Shown here in pieces: positions 57,631 to 64,000 of a stretch of DNA of 64,000 nt. The position numbers and the translations under genes were made by a program. Within the stretch, counting starts at the first letter, position 1. Every line of letters starts with the position of its first letter. The stretch is from Pseudomonas furukawaii (GTDB taxonomy: Bacteria; Pseudomonadota; Gammaproteobacteria; Pseudomonadales; Pseudomonadaceae), in the NCBI RefSeq assembly GCF_002355475.1, contig NZ_AP014862.1, positions 2,542,001 through 2,606,000 of the forward strand, written 5' to 3'. The notes under the pieces were generated by a model. It saw nothing but the letters and a program-made list of their open reading frames with translations. It made no database searches and was not told the DNA's origin.

Positions 57631-58534
57631 GGTGGGAACCCTCGGTGATCTTCGCGATGTTGCGCTTGAGGACGGACAGGACCTCCTGCAGCGCCTGTTT
57701 CTCTTCGCTTTCCAGCGGCTGCATCGGTGCGCGCACGCCGCCGGCGCGCAGGCCGACCAGCTCGCAGCCCTGCTTGATGGACTGCACGAACTTGCCGCTT
57801 TCGAGGAAGTCCATCAGCGGCATCAGTTCGGCCATGATGCGGCGGCCTTTGTCGAAGTCCTTCTCGAGCACGCAGGCCTCGTACAGGGCCACATGCTCAC
57901 GGGGAATGAAGTTGGAGCCGGCGCACACCCAGCTGCGGGCGCCCCAGGCGAAGAATTCCAGGGCCAGATCATCCCAGCCGCAGGACAGGGCGATGTCAGG
58001 GTGCTGCACGGCCAGGCGGTGAAGGCGGGCGGTGTCGCCCGAGCTTTCCTTGATGGCCACAATGTTCTTGCAGCCAGCCACCTCGGCGAAGAACTCGTCG
58101 CCCATGCCGACGCCCATGCGGGCGGGGTAGTTGTAGAGCATGATCGGCAGGCCGGCTGCGCGGTCCACGGCCAGGACGTGGGTGGCGATTTCCTTCTGGG
58201 TAGGCAGGGCGTAGGGCGGCGAGCCGACCAGGATGGCGTCGGCCTTGATGGCCTTGGCATGTTCGGCGTAGGCCACCGATTCCTCGGTGCGGACGGCGCC
58301 GGTGCCGACCACCAGGGGCAGGCGGCCATTGATCACGTCCTTGGCCTGGGCGGCGAGGTCGAAGCGCTCCTGGGCGGTGTGGGCGTAGTACTCGCCCGTG
58401 GAGCCGCCGATGACGATGCCGTGAACCTTCGATTCGATCAGGTGTTCCAGGACTTGCGCAAACGCCGGTTTGTCGATGGCGCCCTCTGCGGTCAGGGGGG
58501 TGATGGCCGGGGTGAAGATACCGTCAAAGTTCAC
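57623..58534 (-). CDS. Dihydrodipicolinate synthase (DapA) family lyase/aldolase
   Basis: A 303-residue class I aldolase-fold enzyme. Schiff-base Lys162 lies in IVAIKESSGD, the proton-relay Tyr134 in YNYPARMG, and the GGSTGEYYAH segment replaces DapA's GTTGE. The chromosomal dapA role is unlikely given the catabolic context. Members in such clusters cleave or dehydrate 2-oxo acids, often producing pyruvate plus an aldehyde. The overlapping aldehyde dehydrogenase gene favours an aldolase reaction, but this is inference. A strong hairpin (58575-58594) lies just upstream. Confidence 0.88.
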   Translation of the reverse strand: MNFDGIFTPAITPLTAEGAIDKPAFAQVLEHLIESKVHGIVIGGSTGEYYAHTAQERFDLAAQAKDVINGRLPLVVGTGAVRTEESVAYAEHAKAIKADAILVGSPPYALPTQKEIATHVLAVDRAAGLPIMLYNYPARMGVGMGDEFFAEVAGCKNIVAIKESSGDTARLHRLAVQHPDIALSCGWDDLALEFFAWGARSWVCAGSNFIPREHVALYEACVLEKDFDKGRRIMAELMPLMDFLESGKFVQSIKQGCELVGLRAGGVRAPMQPLESEEKQALQEVLSVLKRNIAKITEGSHHG

Positions 58535-58574
58535 GATGCATTCTCCAGGGTGTTGAAGGTTGGATGTAGGCCGG

Positions 58575-58594
58575 GCCCCGGTTCGTGCCGGGGC
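58575..58594. other. GC-rich intercistronic hairpin
   Basis: GCCCCGG-TTCGTG-CCGGGGC between the transporter stop and the lyase start, without a T run. It is probably an mRNA-stability or differential-expression element within the catabolic operon, not a terminator. Confidence 0.5.
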
Positions 58595-58606
58595 GGCGGA
58601 TCGTTT

Positions 58607-59935
58607 TCAGGTCAGGGAAGCGGCCTGCTGCAGGTTGAGCGAGCGGGTTTCCGGGGCCAGGGCCAGCGCGAACAGCAGGCCGACCAACGTCACGATCGCG
58701 GCGGCATACATGGTCGGGGCGATGCCGAAGCTCTGCAGGGAGACGGGCACGAGGTAGGTGCCCACCGCCGCTCCGATCCGCGACAGCGAAGTGCCGACAC
58801 CGACCGCGAAAGTGCGGATCTCGGTGGGGAAGAGCTCGTTCGGGTAGACCAGGGTGAGCACCTGCGCACCGCCGATGAAGAGGGCGTAGGTGCCGAACAG
58901 GACCAGGATCAGCGACTCCGAGGCGGTGTGGTACGCACCCAGTCCGAGCAGGGCCAGGCCCGACCAGAGGAAGCTGTGGATCAGCATGCTGCGACGGCCG
59001 ACGGTGTTGATCAGGCGGGTCGCGATGACGCAGCCCAGCACGAACAGCAGGGTGATCGCCACCGAGCCGAAGGACGCCCAGTCCCCCTTGAGGTTCAGGG
59101 CCTGCAGCACCGTGGTGGCGAAGGCGTAGACCGCGAACACCGGGATCACCGAGCAGGTCCAGAAGGCGGTGACGAACAGCATGCGCTTGCCGTATCCGGA
59201 GTGGAGCAGGCTCCAGAAGGAGAGCGTTTTCCGTTCCCGCTGCTCGGGCAGGTTGCGGAGGGAGAATTCAGGGCCGTACACCTGCCGGATGACCCGTTCG
59301 GCTTCCGCCTCGCGGCCCTTGCTCAGCAGCCAGCGTGGCGACTCGGGGGTGCCCAGGCGCAGCGCGAAGAGCACGGCGCCGACCACTACGGCGCTGGCCA
59401 GCACCAGGCGCCAGGCGTCCTGGCCACCGCTGCGCAGGATGATCTCGCCCACCACGTAGGCGGCCGCCGCGCCGGCGAACCAGAGGATGGTCAGGGTCGC
59501 CAGGCGGGGGCCGCGGTACTTCCTCGGGAGGAATTCCACCAGCAGGGCCGTGGCCACCGGATACTCGATGCCCACGGCCACACCGATGATGAACCGCAGC
59601 GCGAACAGGCCCTGGGCGGACTCGACCCAGTACTGGGCGAGGGAGGCGAGCATGAACAGGATCGGTCCGACGAAGAACACGCGCTTGCGCCCGAATCGGT
59701 CGCTCAGCCAGCCACCGAGGAAGCCGCCGAAGAAGATCCCGATCAATGCCGAGGCTGCGATCAGGCCCTGCCAGAAGCTGCTGAGGCTCATCGCCTCGGT
59801 CACCTGAACCATGACCACGCCGATGATGCTCAGCACATAACCGTCAACGAACGACCCGCCGCCCGATCGAAGGGTCAACAGCTTGTGAAAGCCGTTGATG
59901 GGAACGTCTTCGACCGACGTACTAGGAATTGTCAT
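58607..59935 (-). CDS. MFS metabolite transporter
   Basis: A 442-residue, 12-helix permease of the sugar-porter/metabolite-porter type. GGWLSDRFGRKRVFFVG carries the MFS loop 2-3 motif, VAVGIEYPVATALLVEFLPRKYRGP is the PESPR-like region of this branch, and RLINTVGRRSMLIH is its repeat in the second half. The ATG at 59935 has AGGAG 7 nt upstream. It lies between the FAD oxidase and the lyase in one orientation, and should import the cluster's substrate. Related proteins carry organic acids, aromatic acids or betaines. Confidence 0.9.
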   Translation of the reverse strand: MTIPSTSVEDVPINGFHKLLTLRSGGGSFVDGYVLSIIGVVMVQVTEAMSLSSFWQGLIAASALIGIFFGGFLGGWLSDRFGRKRVFFVGPILFMLASLAQYWVESAQGLFALRFIIGVAVGIEYPVATALLVEFLPRKYRGPRLATLTILWFAGAAAAYVVGEIILRSGGQDAWRLVLASAVVVGAVLFALRLGTPESPRWLLSKGREAEAERVIRQVYGPEFSLRNLPEQRERKTLSFWSLLHSGYGKRMLFVTAFWTCSVIPVFAVYAFATTVLQALNLKGDWASFGSVAITLLFVLGCVIATRLINTVGRRSMLIHSFLWSGLALLGLGAYHTASESLILVLFGTYALFIGGAQVLTLVYPNELFPTEIRTFAVGVGTSLSRIGAAVGTYLVPVSLQSFGIAPTMYAAAIVTLVGLLFALALAPETRSLNLQQAASLT

Positions 59936-60067
59936 TATTTTCTCCTGGCTTACTGGGTAACTGCATGAATTCAGGCCGAACCGATCCGTACGCTGAACAT
60001 CCTTCAGCACCAGGTTTCGAAAAAACGCCTGAATCGAATGTGGCGGTATTAACCGGTCTATGAGTGA

Positions 60068-61387
60068 TCAGCTTTCCTTTCCGGCCCGATACTGTCCCCA
60101 CTTGAGATTCAGGTTCACGCCAACTGAAAGCAGGGGTTCCGGCGGGTTGAGGTTCGGCCCGGGCGCGTTCAGCAGGAAGTCGATGAGCTCGTTCCTTTCG
60201 CCGGCCAACCAGTCGGCCAGCAGTTTTCCGGTGACGGTTCCGCGGGTCACGCCGAGGCCGTTGCAGCAGAGCGCGCCATAGACATGCTCGGCCAGCTTGC
60301 CGAAGTAGCCCATGTGGTTTCGCGACAGCGCCAGGGCGCCTCCCCAGGTGTATTCGAAGTCGACGCCGGGCAGCATCGGGAAGCGGCTGTCGAACGAAGC
60401 GCGGTGGCGATTGACGAAACGCTCGAGGTACTTCCGGTTGCTGCGCCCATCGGGGTTGAAGCTGAAGCTGTTGCGGATCAGCAGGCGGTTGTCCGGCGTG
60501 CGGCGCACCGTGGTGCCGAACGGGTCGGCGGGGATCACGCCCCAGAACGGCTTGCCGCCCAGGCGGGCCTGCTCCTCGGCATCGAGCGGGCGGGTGATGC
60601 TGGCGTAGGTGAAGATGGGGAGCATGCGGCCCTTGAGAAAGCCGAAGCTCATGCCGAAGGCGTTGGTGGTGAGCACCAGCTTGTCGGCGGTGATGCTCCC
60701 GAAGGCGTGGCTGAGGACGATCTTCTCGCCGTACTCGACGTCGGTGATCGGCGTGTTCTCGTAGAGGCTGACATTGCTCGGGAGGCTGTCGGCCAGCCCC
60801 TTGACCAGCGCCGAGGGTTGGATCAGCACCGTCCCGGGGGTGAACAGGGCCTTGCGGTAGAAATGCGTGCCGATGTGCGCGGGCAACTCGTCGGCCTCGA
60901 TCATTTCATAGGCCTGGCCCAGCTTGTCCAGGCCGCGCCGATAGGCCTCCAGCACGGCGATGCCCCGGTCTTCGATGGCCGCCTGGTACTTGCCGCAGGC
61001 TTTCATCTGGCAATCGATGTCGTGGCGCTCCACCAGATCCTTGAGCAACGACTGTCCGGTGAGATTGAGTTTCAGGCTGATCTTCGCGGTGTCGATATCG
61101 CCGATGTAATCCTCGGCGCCGATATCGTGAGGCAGGTCGATGGCGAAGCCGGCGTTGCGGCCGGAGGTGCCGAAGCCGACTTCCTGGGCCTCGACGAGAA
61201 TGATTTCGTCATTGGGAAAATTCAGCGCCAGTTGCCGGGCGGCGGCCAGGCCGGTGAAGCCCGCACCGACTACGACCCAGCGTGCGGCGCTCTTGCCCTG
61301 ATGGCCAGGTCTTGGTTGCCGGGGCTTGCTGAGGTGATACCAGCCACAGGTCTTGTCGTCGGCAGGTAAAGACGTGATCTTTGTCAT
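60068..61387 (-). CDS. FAD-dependent amine/amino-acid oxidoreductase (DAO family)
   Basis: A 439-residue flavoprotein of the D-amino-acid oxidase superfamily. The dinucleotide motif GAGFTG is at residues 41-46 in ARWVVVGAGFTGLAAARQL, followed by ILVEAQEVGFGTSGRNAGF, where the SGRN segment is typical of PuuB/glycine-oxidase-like members. The C-terminal ALCCNGLGVTRGTVTGKLLADW binds FAD. It oxidises a C-N bond of an amine or N-methylated amino acid to an imine, giving an aldehyde or 2-oxo acid and an amine. First gene of the minus-strand catabolic set, with a dyad-rich upstream region. Confidence 0.9.
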   Translation of the reverse strand: MTKITSLPADDKTCGWYHLSKPRQPRPGHQGKSAARWVVVGAGFTGLAAARQLALNFPNDEIILVEAQEVGFGTSGRNAGFAIDLPHDIGAEDYIGDIDTAKISLKLNLTGQSLLKDLVERHDIDCQMKACGKYQAAIEDRGIAVLEAYRRGLDKLGQAYEMIEADELPAHIGTHFYRKALFTPGTVLIQPSALVKGLADSLPSNVSLYENTPITDVEYGEKIVLSHAFGSITADKLVLTTNAFGMSFGFLKGRMLPIFTYASITRPLDAEEQARLGGKPFWGVIPADPFGTTVRRTPDNRLLIRNSFSFNPDGRSNRKYLERFVNRHRASFDSRFPMLPGVDFEYTWGGALALSRNHMGYFGKLAEHVYGALCCNGLGVTRGTVTGKLLADWLAGERNELIDFLLNAPGPNLNPPEPLLSVGVNLNLKWGQYRAGKES

Positions 61388-61423
61388 TTCATCGACCTAA
61401 CTTTCTTATTTCAGCTTATTCAG

Positions 61424-61552
61424 CATCTCGCTGGCGAGATGACTCATCCGTACAGTTACTTCATTGGTACGGTTGAGTTGCCATGGGCAAACTTCCTGGA
61501 TGACAGGGATATAAGTGTCATCGACTATGGGCGGCACCCTTTTGATAGGGTC
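61424..61552. promoter_or_regulatory. Cluster of four inverted repeats upstream of the FAD oxidase
   Basis: CATCTCGC-TG-GCGAGATG (61424-61441), CCGTAC/GTACGG (61448-61472), GATGACA/TGTCATC (61499-61522) and ACCCT/AGGGT (61537-61552). They could be LysR or other operator dyads, or stems of a structured leader. Confidence 0.5.
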
Positions 61553-61653
61553 GGAAAGAAGATTAATGACAGGCCGAGGTCGCCAACAAGCAACATTTAG
61601 GGAAGGCAATCGATGATCGGAGGTTATGGATTGTCGAGTCGCTGGCGGAAACT

Positions 61654-61682
61654 AAAAAACCCGCACTGGGCGGGTTTTTTGT
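61654..61682. terminator. Terminator downstream of the lysR gene
   Basis: AAAAAACCCGC-ACT-GGGCGGGTTTTTT-type hairpin, 94 bp past the lysR stop. A and T tracts on both sides make it usable on either strand. Confidence 0.85.
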
Positions 61683-61775
61683 TGGGAAGAATATAAATAT
61701 CGGCAGTCGAATATATCAGTGAATTCAAATCGAGTTGATTGACAAATAATGCGGGGAAACGATAACGGCAGGTCA

Positions 61776-62726
61776 TCAGAGTTGTGCAATCAGCCAGTCA
61801 CGCAGTCGGCAGCAGGCCTCGTCATCTTCTTTCTCTTCGTTGAAGGTCAGGTAGTGCAGGGCGTCCTTGAGTACCAGTTCCTGCTCGACCGGCCGAACCA
61901 GCACGCCCTGATCGACGAGTTGGCCCACCAGGTGGTCCCAGCCGAGCGCGACACCCTGGTCATTGCGGACCATCTGGATGAGCAGGGTGTAGTCGTTGGC
62001 GTTGAAGAAATGCGGTCCGTTGGAGGGGCGTGCCTCCAGATCGATATCGTTGAATGCCAGCCAGACCTTCCAGTCGACATGTTCGGCGACCTGCGAACGA
62101 CCGTAGGGGCTGAGATTCAGCAGCACGGTGTCGCGCAGGCCTTCCAGCGTGCGGATCTCCGGGTGCTCCTCGAGGTATTTCGGCGTACAGACCGGATAGA
62201 TCACGTCGTGCATCAGGGGGTAGCTGCGGTAGCCCTCGCGAATCCTGGCCATCTTGGTGACGAAGATATCGGGGCGCACGCCGGGCTCCATGGACAGGAA
62301 ATTCTGCGTGGTGATCAGGTTGAGGTCGACGTCCGGGTTCGCGCTGAAGAAGCCCGGCAATCTCGGGGCCAGCCAGTGCGCCGAGAACGCCGGTGAGCAG
62401 CACAGGGTCAGCACGCGCCGGGTCGTGGTCTTGTTGCGGATGCGCTCGGCCGCCTGGGAGATGTTGACGAACGACAGCTGCACGGCATCGAAGAAAATCG
62501 AGCCGGCCGCCGTGAGTTCCACTGCGCGGCCCTCGCGCTTGAACAGCTCGGCCCCCAGGTAACCCTCCAGCTCGCGAATCTGTCGGCTGATGGCCGCCTG
62601 GGTCACGCAGAGGGCTTCGGCCGCGCGGGTGAAGTTCTGGTACTTGGCTGCCGCGACAAAGGATTTCACGGCGCGAAGCGACGGCATCTTGACCAGGGTC
62701 TGATCGGGTTCGGTGTGTTTAACCAT
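61776..62726 (-). CDS. LysR-family regulator (GcvA-like) of the catabolic cluster
   Basis: A 316-residue LTTR. HTH: VKSFVAAAKYQNFTRAAEALCVTQAAISRQIRELEGYLG, whose VTQAAISRQI helix is the GcvA/AmpR-type recognition helix. The effector domain starts at about residue 107 (RRVLTLCCSPAFSAHWLAPRLPGFF). It is divergent from the Rieske oxygenase with a 245-bp intergenic region and lies next to the oxidase operon, so it probably controls both arms. Confidence 0.9.
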   Translation of the reverse strand: MVKHTEPDQTLVKMPSLRAVKSFVAAAKYQNFTRAAEALCVTQAAISRQIRELEGYLGAELFKREGRAVELTAAGSIFFDAVQLSFVNISQAAERIRNKTTTRRVLTLCCSPAFSAHWLAPRLPGFFSANPDVDLNLITTQNFLSMEPGVRPDIFVTKMARIREGYRSYPLMHDVIYPVCTPKYLEEHPEIRTLEGLRDTVLLNLSPYGRSQVAEHVDWKVWLAFNDIDLEARPSNGPHFFNANDYTLLIQMVRNDQGVALGWDHLVGQLVDQGVLVRPVEQELVLKDALHYLTFNEEKEDDEACCRLRDWLIAQL

Positions 62727-62894
62727 AACGGGAAGTAATCAAGATCCTGAATAAAAAGTCGGTTCTGTCCATTGGTGGCATCGCCCTAGACTGCGACCTG
62801 CTGCAATCGCGGCGGGGCGGCTCAGCTGCGGGTTCGAGGTTATCCGAAAGGGCGCCCATGCAGATAGCCCTCACCCTGGAGAGTAGGGGCTGAT

Positions 62895-62907
62895 GAGTCC
62901 ATGACTC
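62895..62907. promoter_or_regulatory. Inverted repeat GAGTC-CAT-GACTC upstream of the Rieske gene
   Basis: A 5-bp dyad with a 3-bp centre, 65-77 nt before the Rieske start, in the interval shared with the divergent lysR gene. A candidate LTTR operator. Confidence 0.35.
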
Positions 62908-62971
62908 CGTTCTTCGCCGAATCACGCACGCACCGACAACTTCATGCGCCTGTTCTGGAGTGCCCATAACA

Positions 62972-64000
62972 ATGGATAAAAACACCGCTGTATTAGCCCT
63001 GATCCGCCAACGCAAAGAGCGTCATGCCCTGCCTCGTGCGCTCTACAGCGACCCCGATGTCTATCGCCAGGATCTCGAACAGATCTGGCACAAGGAGTGG
63101 ATCTTCGCCGGCCATACTTTCGAATTGGAAAAGCCCGGCCAGTATCTGACCCTGCAGATCGGCGACTACCCCATCGCCGTGGTGCGCGGCGGCGACGGCC
63201 AGGTGCGGGCTTTCCACAATGCCTGCCGGCACCGTGGCTCCAAGGTCTGCACCGAAAGCAGCGGCAAGGTCGCCAAGCTGGTCTGCCCCTATCACAAGTG
63301 GACCTTCGACCTGGACGGCAAGCTGCTCTTCGCCGGCAACATGGGGCCCGAATTCAACGCGGCCGACTATGGCCTGAAACCGGCCCATTGCCAGGTGGTG
63401 AACAGCTACATCTACGTGTGCGTCGCCGACCAGGCGCCGGACTTCACCCGTTTCCGCGACGCCGTTTCGCCCTTCATCACGCCGCACAACCTGGATGACT
63501 GCAAGGTGGCGTTCGAGTCCAACCTGGTGGAGCGGGGCAACTGGAAACTCGTCTTCGAGAACAACCGCGAGTGCTACCACTGCGACGGTACCCACCCGGA
63601 ACTCCTCAACTCCTTCGTCGAGAACCTCTCGGTCGCGGGCGTCGGTGGCGAAGAAGATCCGGAACTGGTCGCGCACTGGAATCGTTGCGAGGCCGCCGGC
63701 CTGCCCAGTCGACTGGTGATGGACGAGGCCGGGCAGTTCCGCATGACCCGCATTCCGCTGTCGGCCGGTGCCGTGAGCTACACCATGGATGGCAAGCCCG
63801 CCGTGGCCGGGCGCCTGGACCGCAGCGGCGAGGCCGATATCGGCGCGCTGCTGTACTTCAACTATCCCTCCACCTGGAACCATTTCCTGGGGGACCATGC
63901 CCTGAGTTTCCGCGTGTTGCCCCAGGGCCCCAACGAAACCCTGGTGACCACCAAATGGCTGGTGCCCAAGGATGCAAAGGAAGGCATCGACTACGACATC
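62972..64000 (+). CDS. Rieske-type oxygenase, alpha subunit, quaternary-ammonium type (3' end beyond window)
   Basis: A 343-codon incomplete gene. The Rieske [2Fe-2S] ligands are Cys85-x-His87 (NACRHRGSK) and Cys105-x2-His108 (CPYHKW). The catalytic iron site is NNRECYHCDGTHPEL with His203 and His208. The bridging residue three before His203 is Glu200, not the Asp of aromatic-ring dioxygenases; Glu is found in GbcA and CntA, which act on glycine betaine and carnitine. N-demethylation or C-N cleavage of a quaternary amine is therefore more likely than ring hydroxylation. ATG at 62972 is chosen from family alignment by eye. The reductase gene is not in the window. Confidence 0.9.
   Translation, partial: MDKNTAVLALIRQRKERHALPRALYSDPDVYRQDLEQIWHKEWIFAGHTFELEKPGQYLTLQIGDYPIAVVRGGDGQVRAFHNACRHRGSKVCTESSGKVAKLVCPYHKWTFDLDGKLLFAGNMGPEFNAADYGLKPAHCQVVNSYIYVCVADQAPDFTRFRDAVSPFITPHNLDDCKVAFESNLVERGNWKLVFENNRECYHCDGTHPELLNSFVENLSVAGVGGEEDPELVAHWNRCEAAGLPSRLVMDEAGQFRMTRIPLSAGAVSYTMDGKPAVAGRLDRSGEADIGALLYFNYPSTWNHFLGDHALSFRVLPQGPNETLVTTKWLVPKDAKEGIDYDI

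Larger units (their letters stand above)
61388..61775. other. 388-bp AT-richer, dyad-rich gap between FAD oxidase and LysR genes
   Basis: It holds the promoter of the oxidase and the terminator of the lysR gene. Four inverted repeats are visible (see 61424-61552). A 67-codon frame with a TTG start (61406-61609, minus) ends 18 nt before the oxidase ATG but has no recognisable family or clear ribosome site, and is not called. Confidence 0.55.

Noticed and set aside
57218-59968. A 916-codon open frame antisense to the lyase and transporter genes
   Set aside because: It crosses two sense genes with clear motifs and shows only low-complexity sequence.
61406-61609. A 67-codon frame before the FAD oxidase
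   Set aside because: TTG start, no clear ribosome site and no family resemblance; kept only as a possible leader peptide in the dyad finding.
62878-62886. GGAGAGTAG, the 5' start of tetrahydrofolate riboswitches
   Set aside because: Only nine bases match; the following conserved segments and the closing 3' strand are missing.
62890-62920. Hammerhead-ribozyme-like core CTGATGAGTCC upstream of the Rieske gene
   Set aside because: The stem II dyad exists, but the required GAAA core after it is absent (CGTTC instead) and no stem III with a GUC cleavage site is visible.

Overview
The window is a high-GC chromosomal segment of a Pseudomonas-type gammaproteobacterium. The evidence is the protein families, short intergenic gaps, a REP-like palindrome pair, and a gene order that, from memory, broadly follows the P. 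aeruginosa PAO1 stretch from about PA2815 to PA2844 (class II DAHP synthase, spermidine-synthase-like protein, enoyl-CoA hydratase, deaD, tpm, htpX, alaA, msrB, gpx, ospR, sagS, GST, tRNA cluster, fadE-like). No species can be named from sequence alone. No prophage, transposase, integrase, CRISPR array or rRNA was seen. Only the last gene, at the right edge, is cut.

Layout. 1-9.9 kb: an exported esterase behind an OhrR-type MarR regulator, a LysR/TauE divergent pair, a LysR/DUF1127 divergent pair, a YcaQ-type DNA glycosylase, class II DAHP synthase, a spermidine-synthase-like protein and a crotonase. 9.9-15.7 kb: deaD with a long upstream region, a DODA-type dioxygenase, tpm, a 630-bp gap holding a structured repeat, and htpX. 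15.7-24.6 kb: alaA and a redox-repair and signalling block (msrB, gpx-ospR, sagS, an ATPase, a free-methionine sulfoxide reductase, a GST), then five tRNA genes (Glu-Gly-Gly-Glu-Gly). 24.6-31.6 kb: a fatty-acid-hydroxylase/SRPBCC fusion and a three-gene accessory module: Cache-domain chemoreceptor, GPH-type sugar symporter and cytoplasmic GH3 glycosidase. 31.6-37.0 kb: a cell-surface-signalling iron system (ECF sigma, FecR anti-sigma, TonB receptor with signalling domain, PepSY membrane protein, small membrane protein). 37-54 kb: a FadE-like acyl-CoA dehydrogenase, the MoxR-DUF58-TgpA operon, CHAD protein, thioesterase, Mpo1-like protein, a second chemoreceptor, tatD, an MltF-type transglycosylase, DoxX, the lipase/lipase-chaperone pair and thpR. 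54-64 kb: a SulP transporter, then a catabolic cluster (aldehyde dehydrogenase, DapA-family lyase, MFS transporter, FAD amine oxidase) in one direction and a LysR regulator divergent from a Rieske oxygenase whose active-site motif is of the quaternary-ammonium type.

Two themes stand out. First, two OhrR/OspR-type two-cysteine regulators lie in the window, and a short near-palindrome of the form TTGYGYGCAA occurs upstream of the esterase, the first regulator and gpx, suggesting one peroxide-responsive operator family. Second, the right-hand cluster looks like a complete import, N-dealkylation/oxidation, C-C cleavage and aldehyde oxidation route for an unidentified N-methylated or amino compound. 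It has an unusually dyad-rich promoter region and is the best candidate here for an undescribed pathway.
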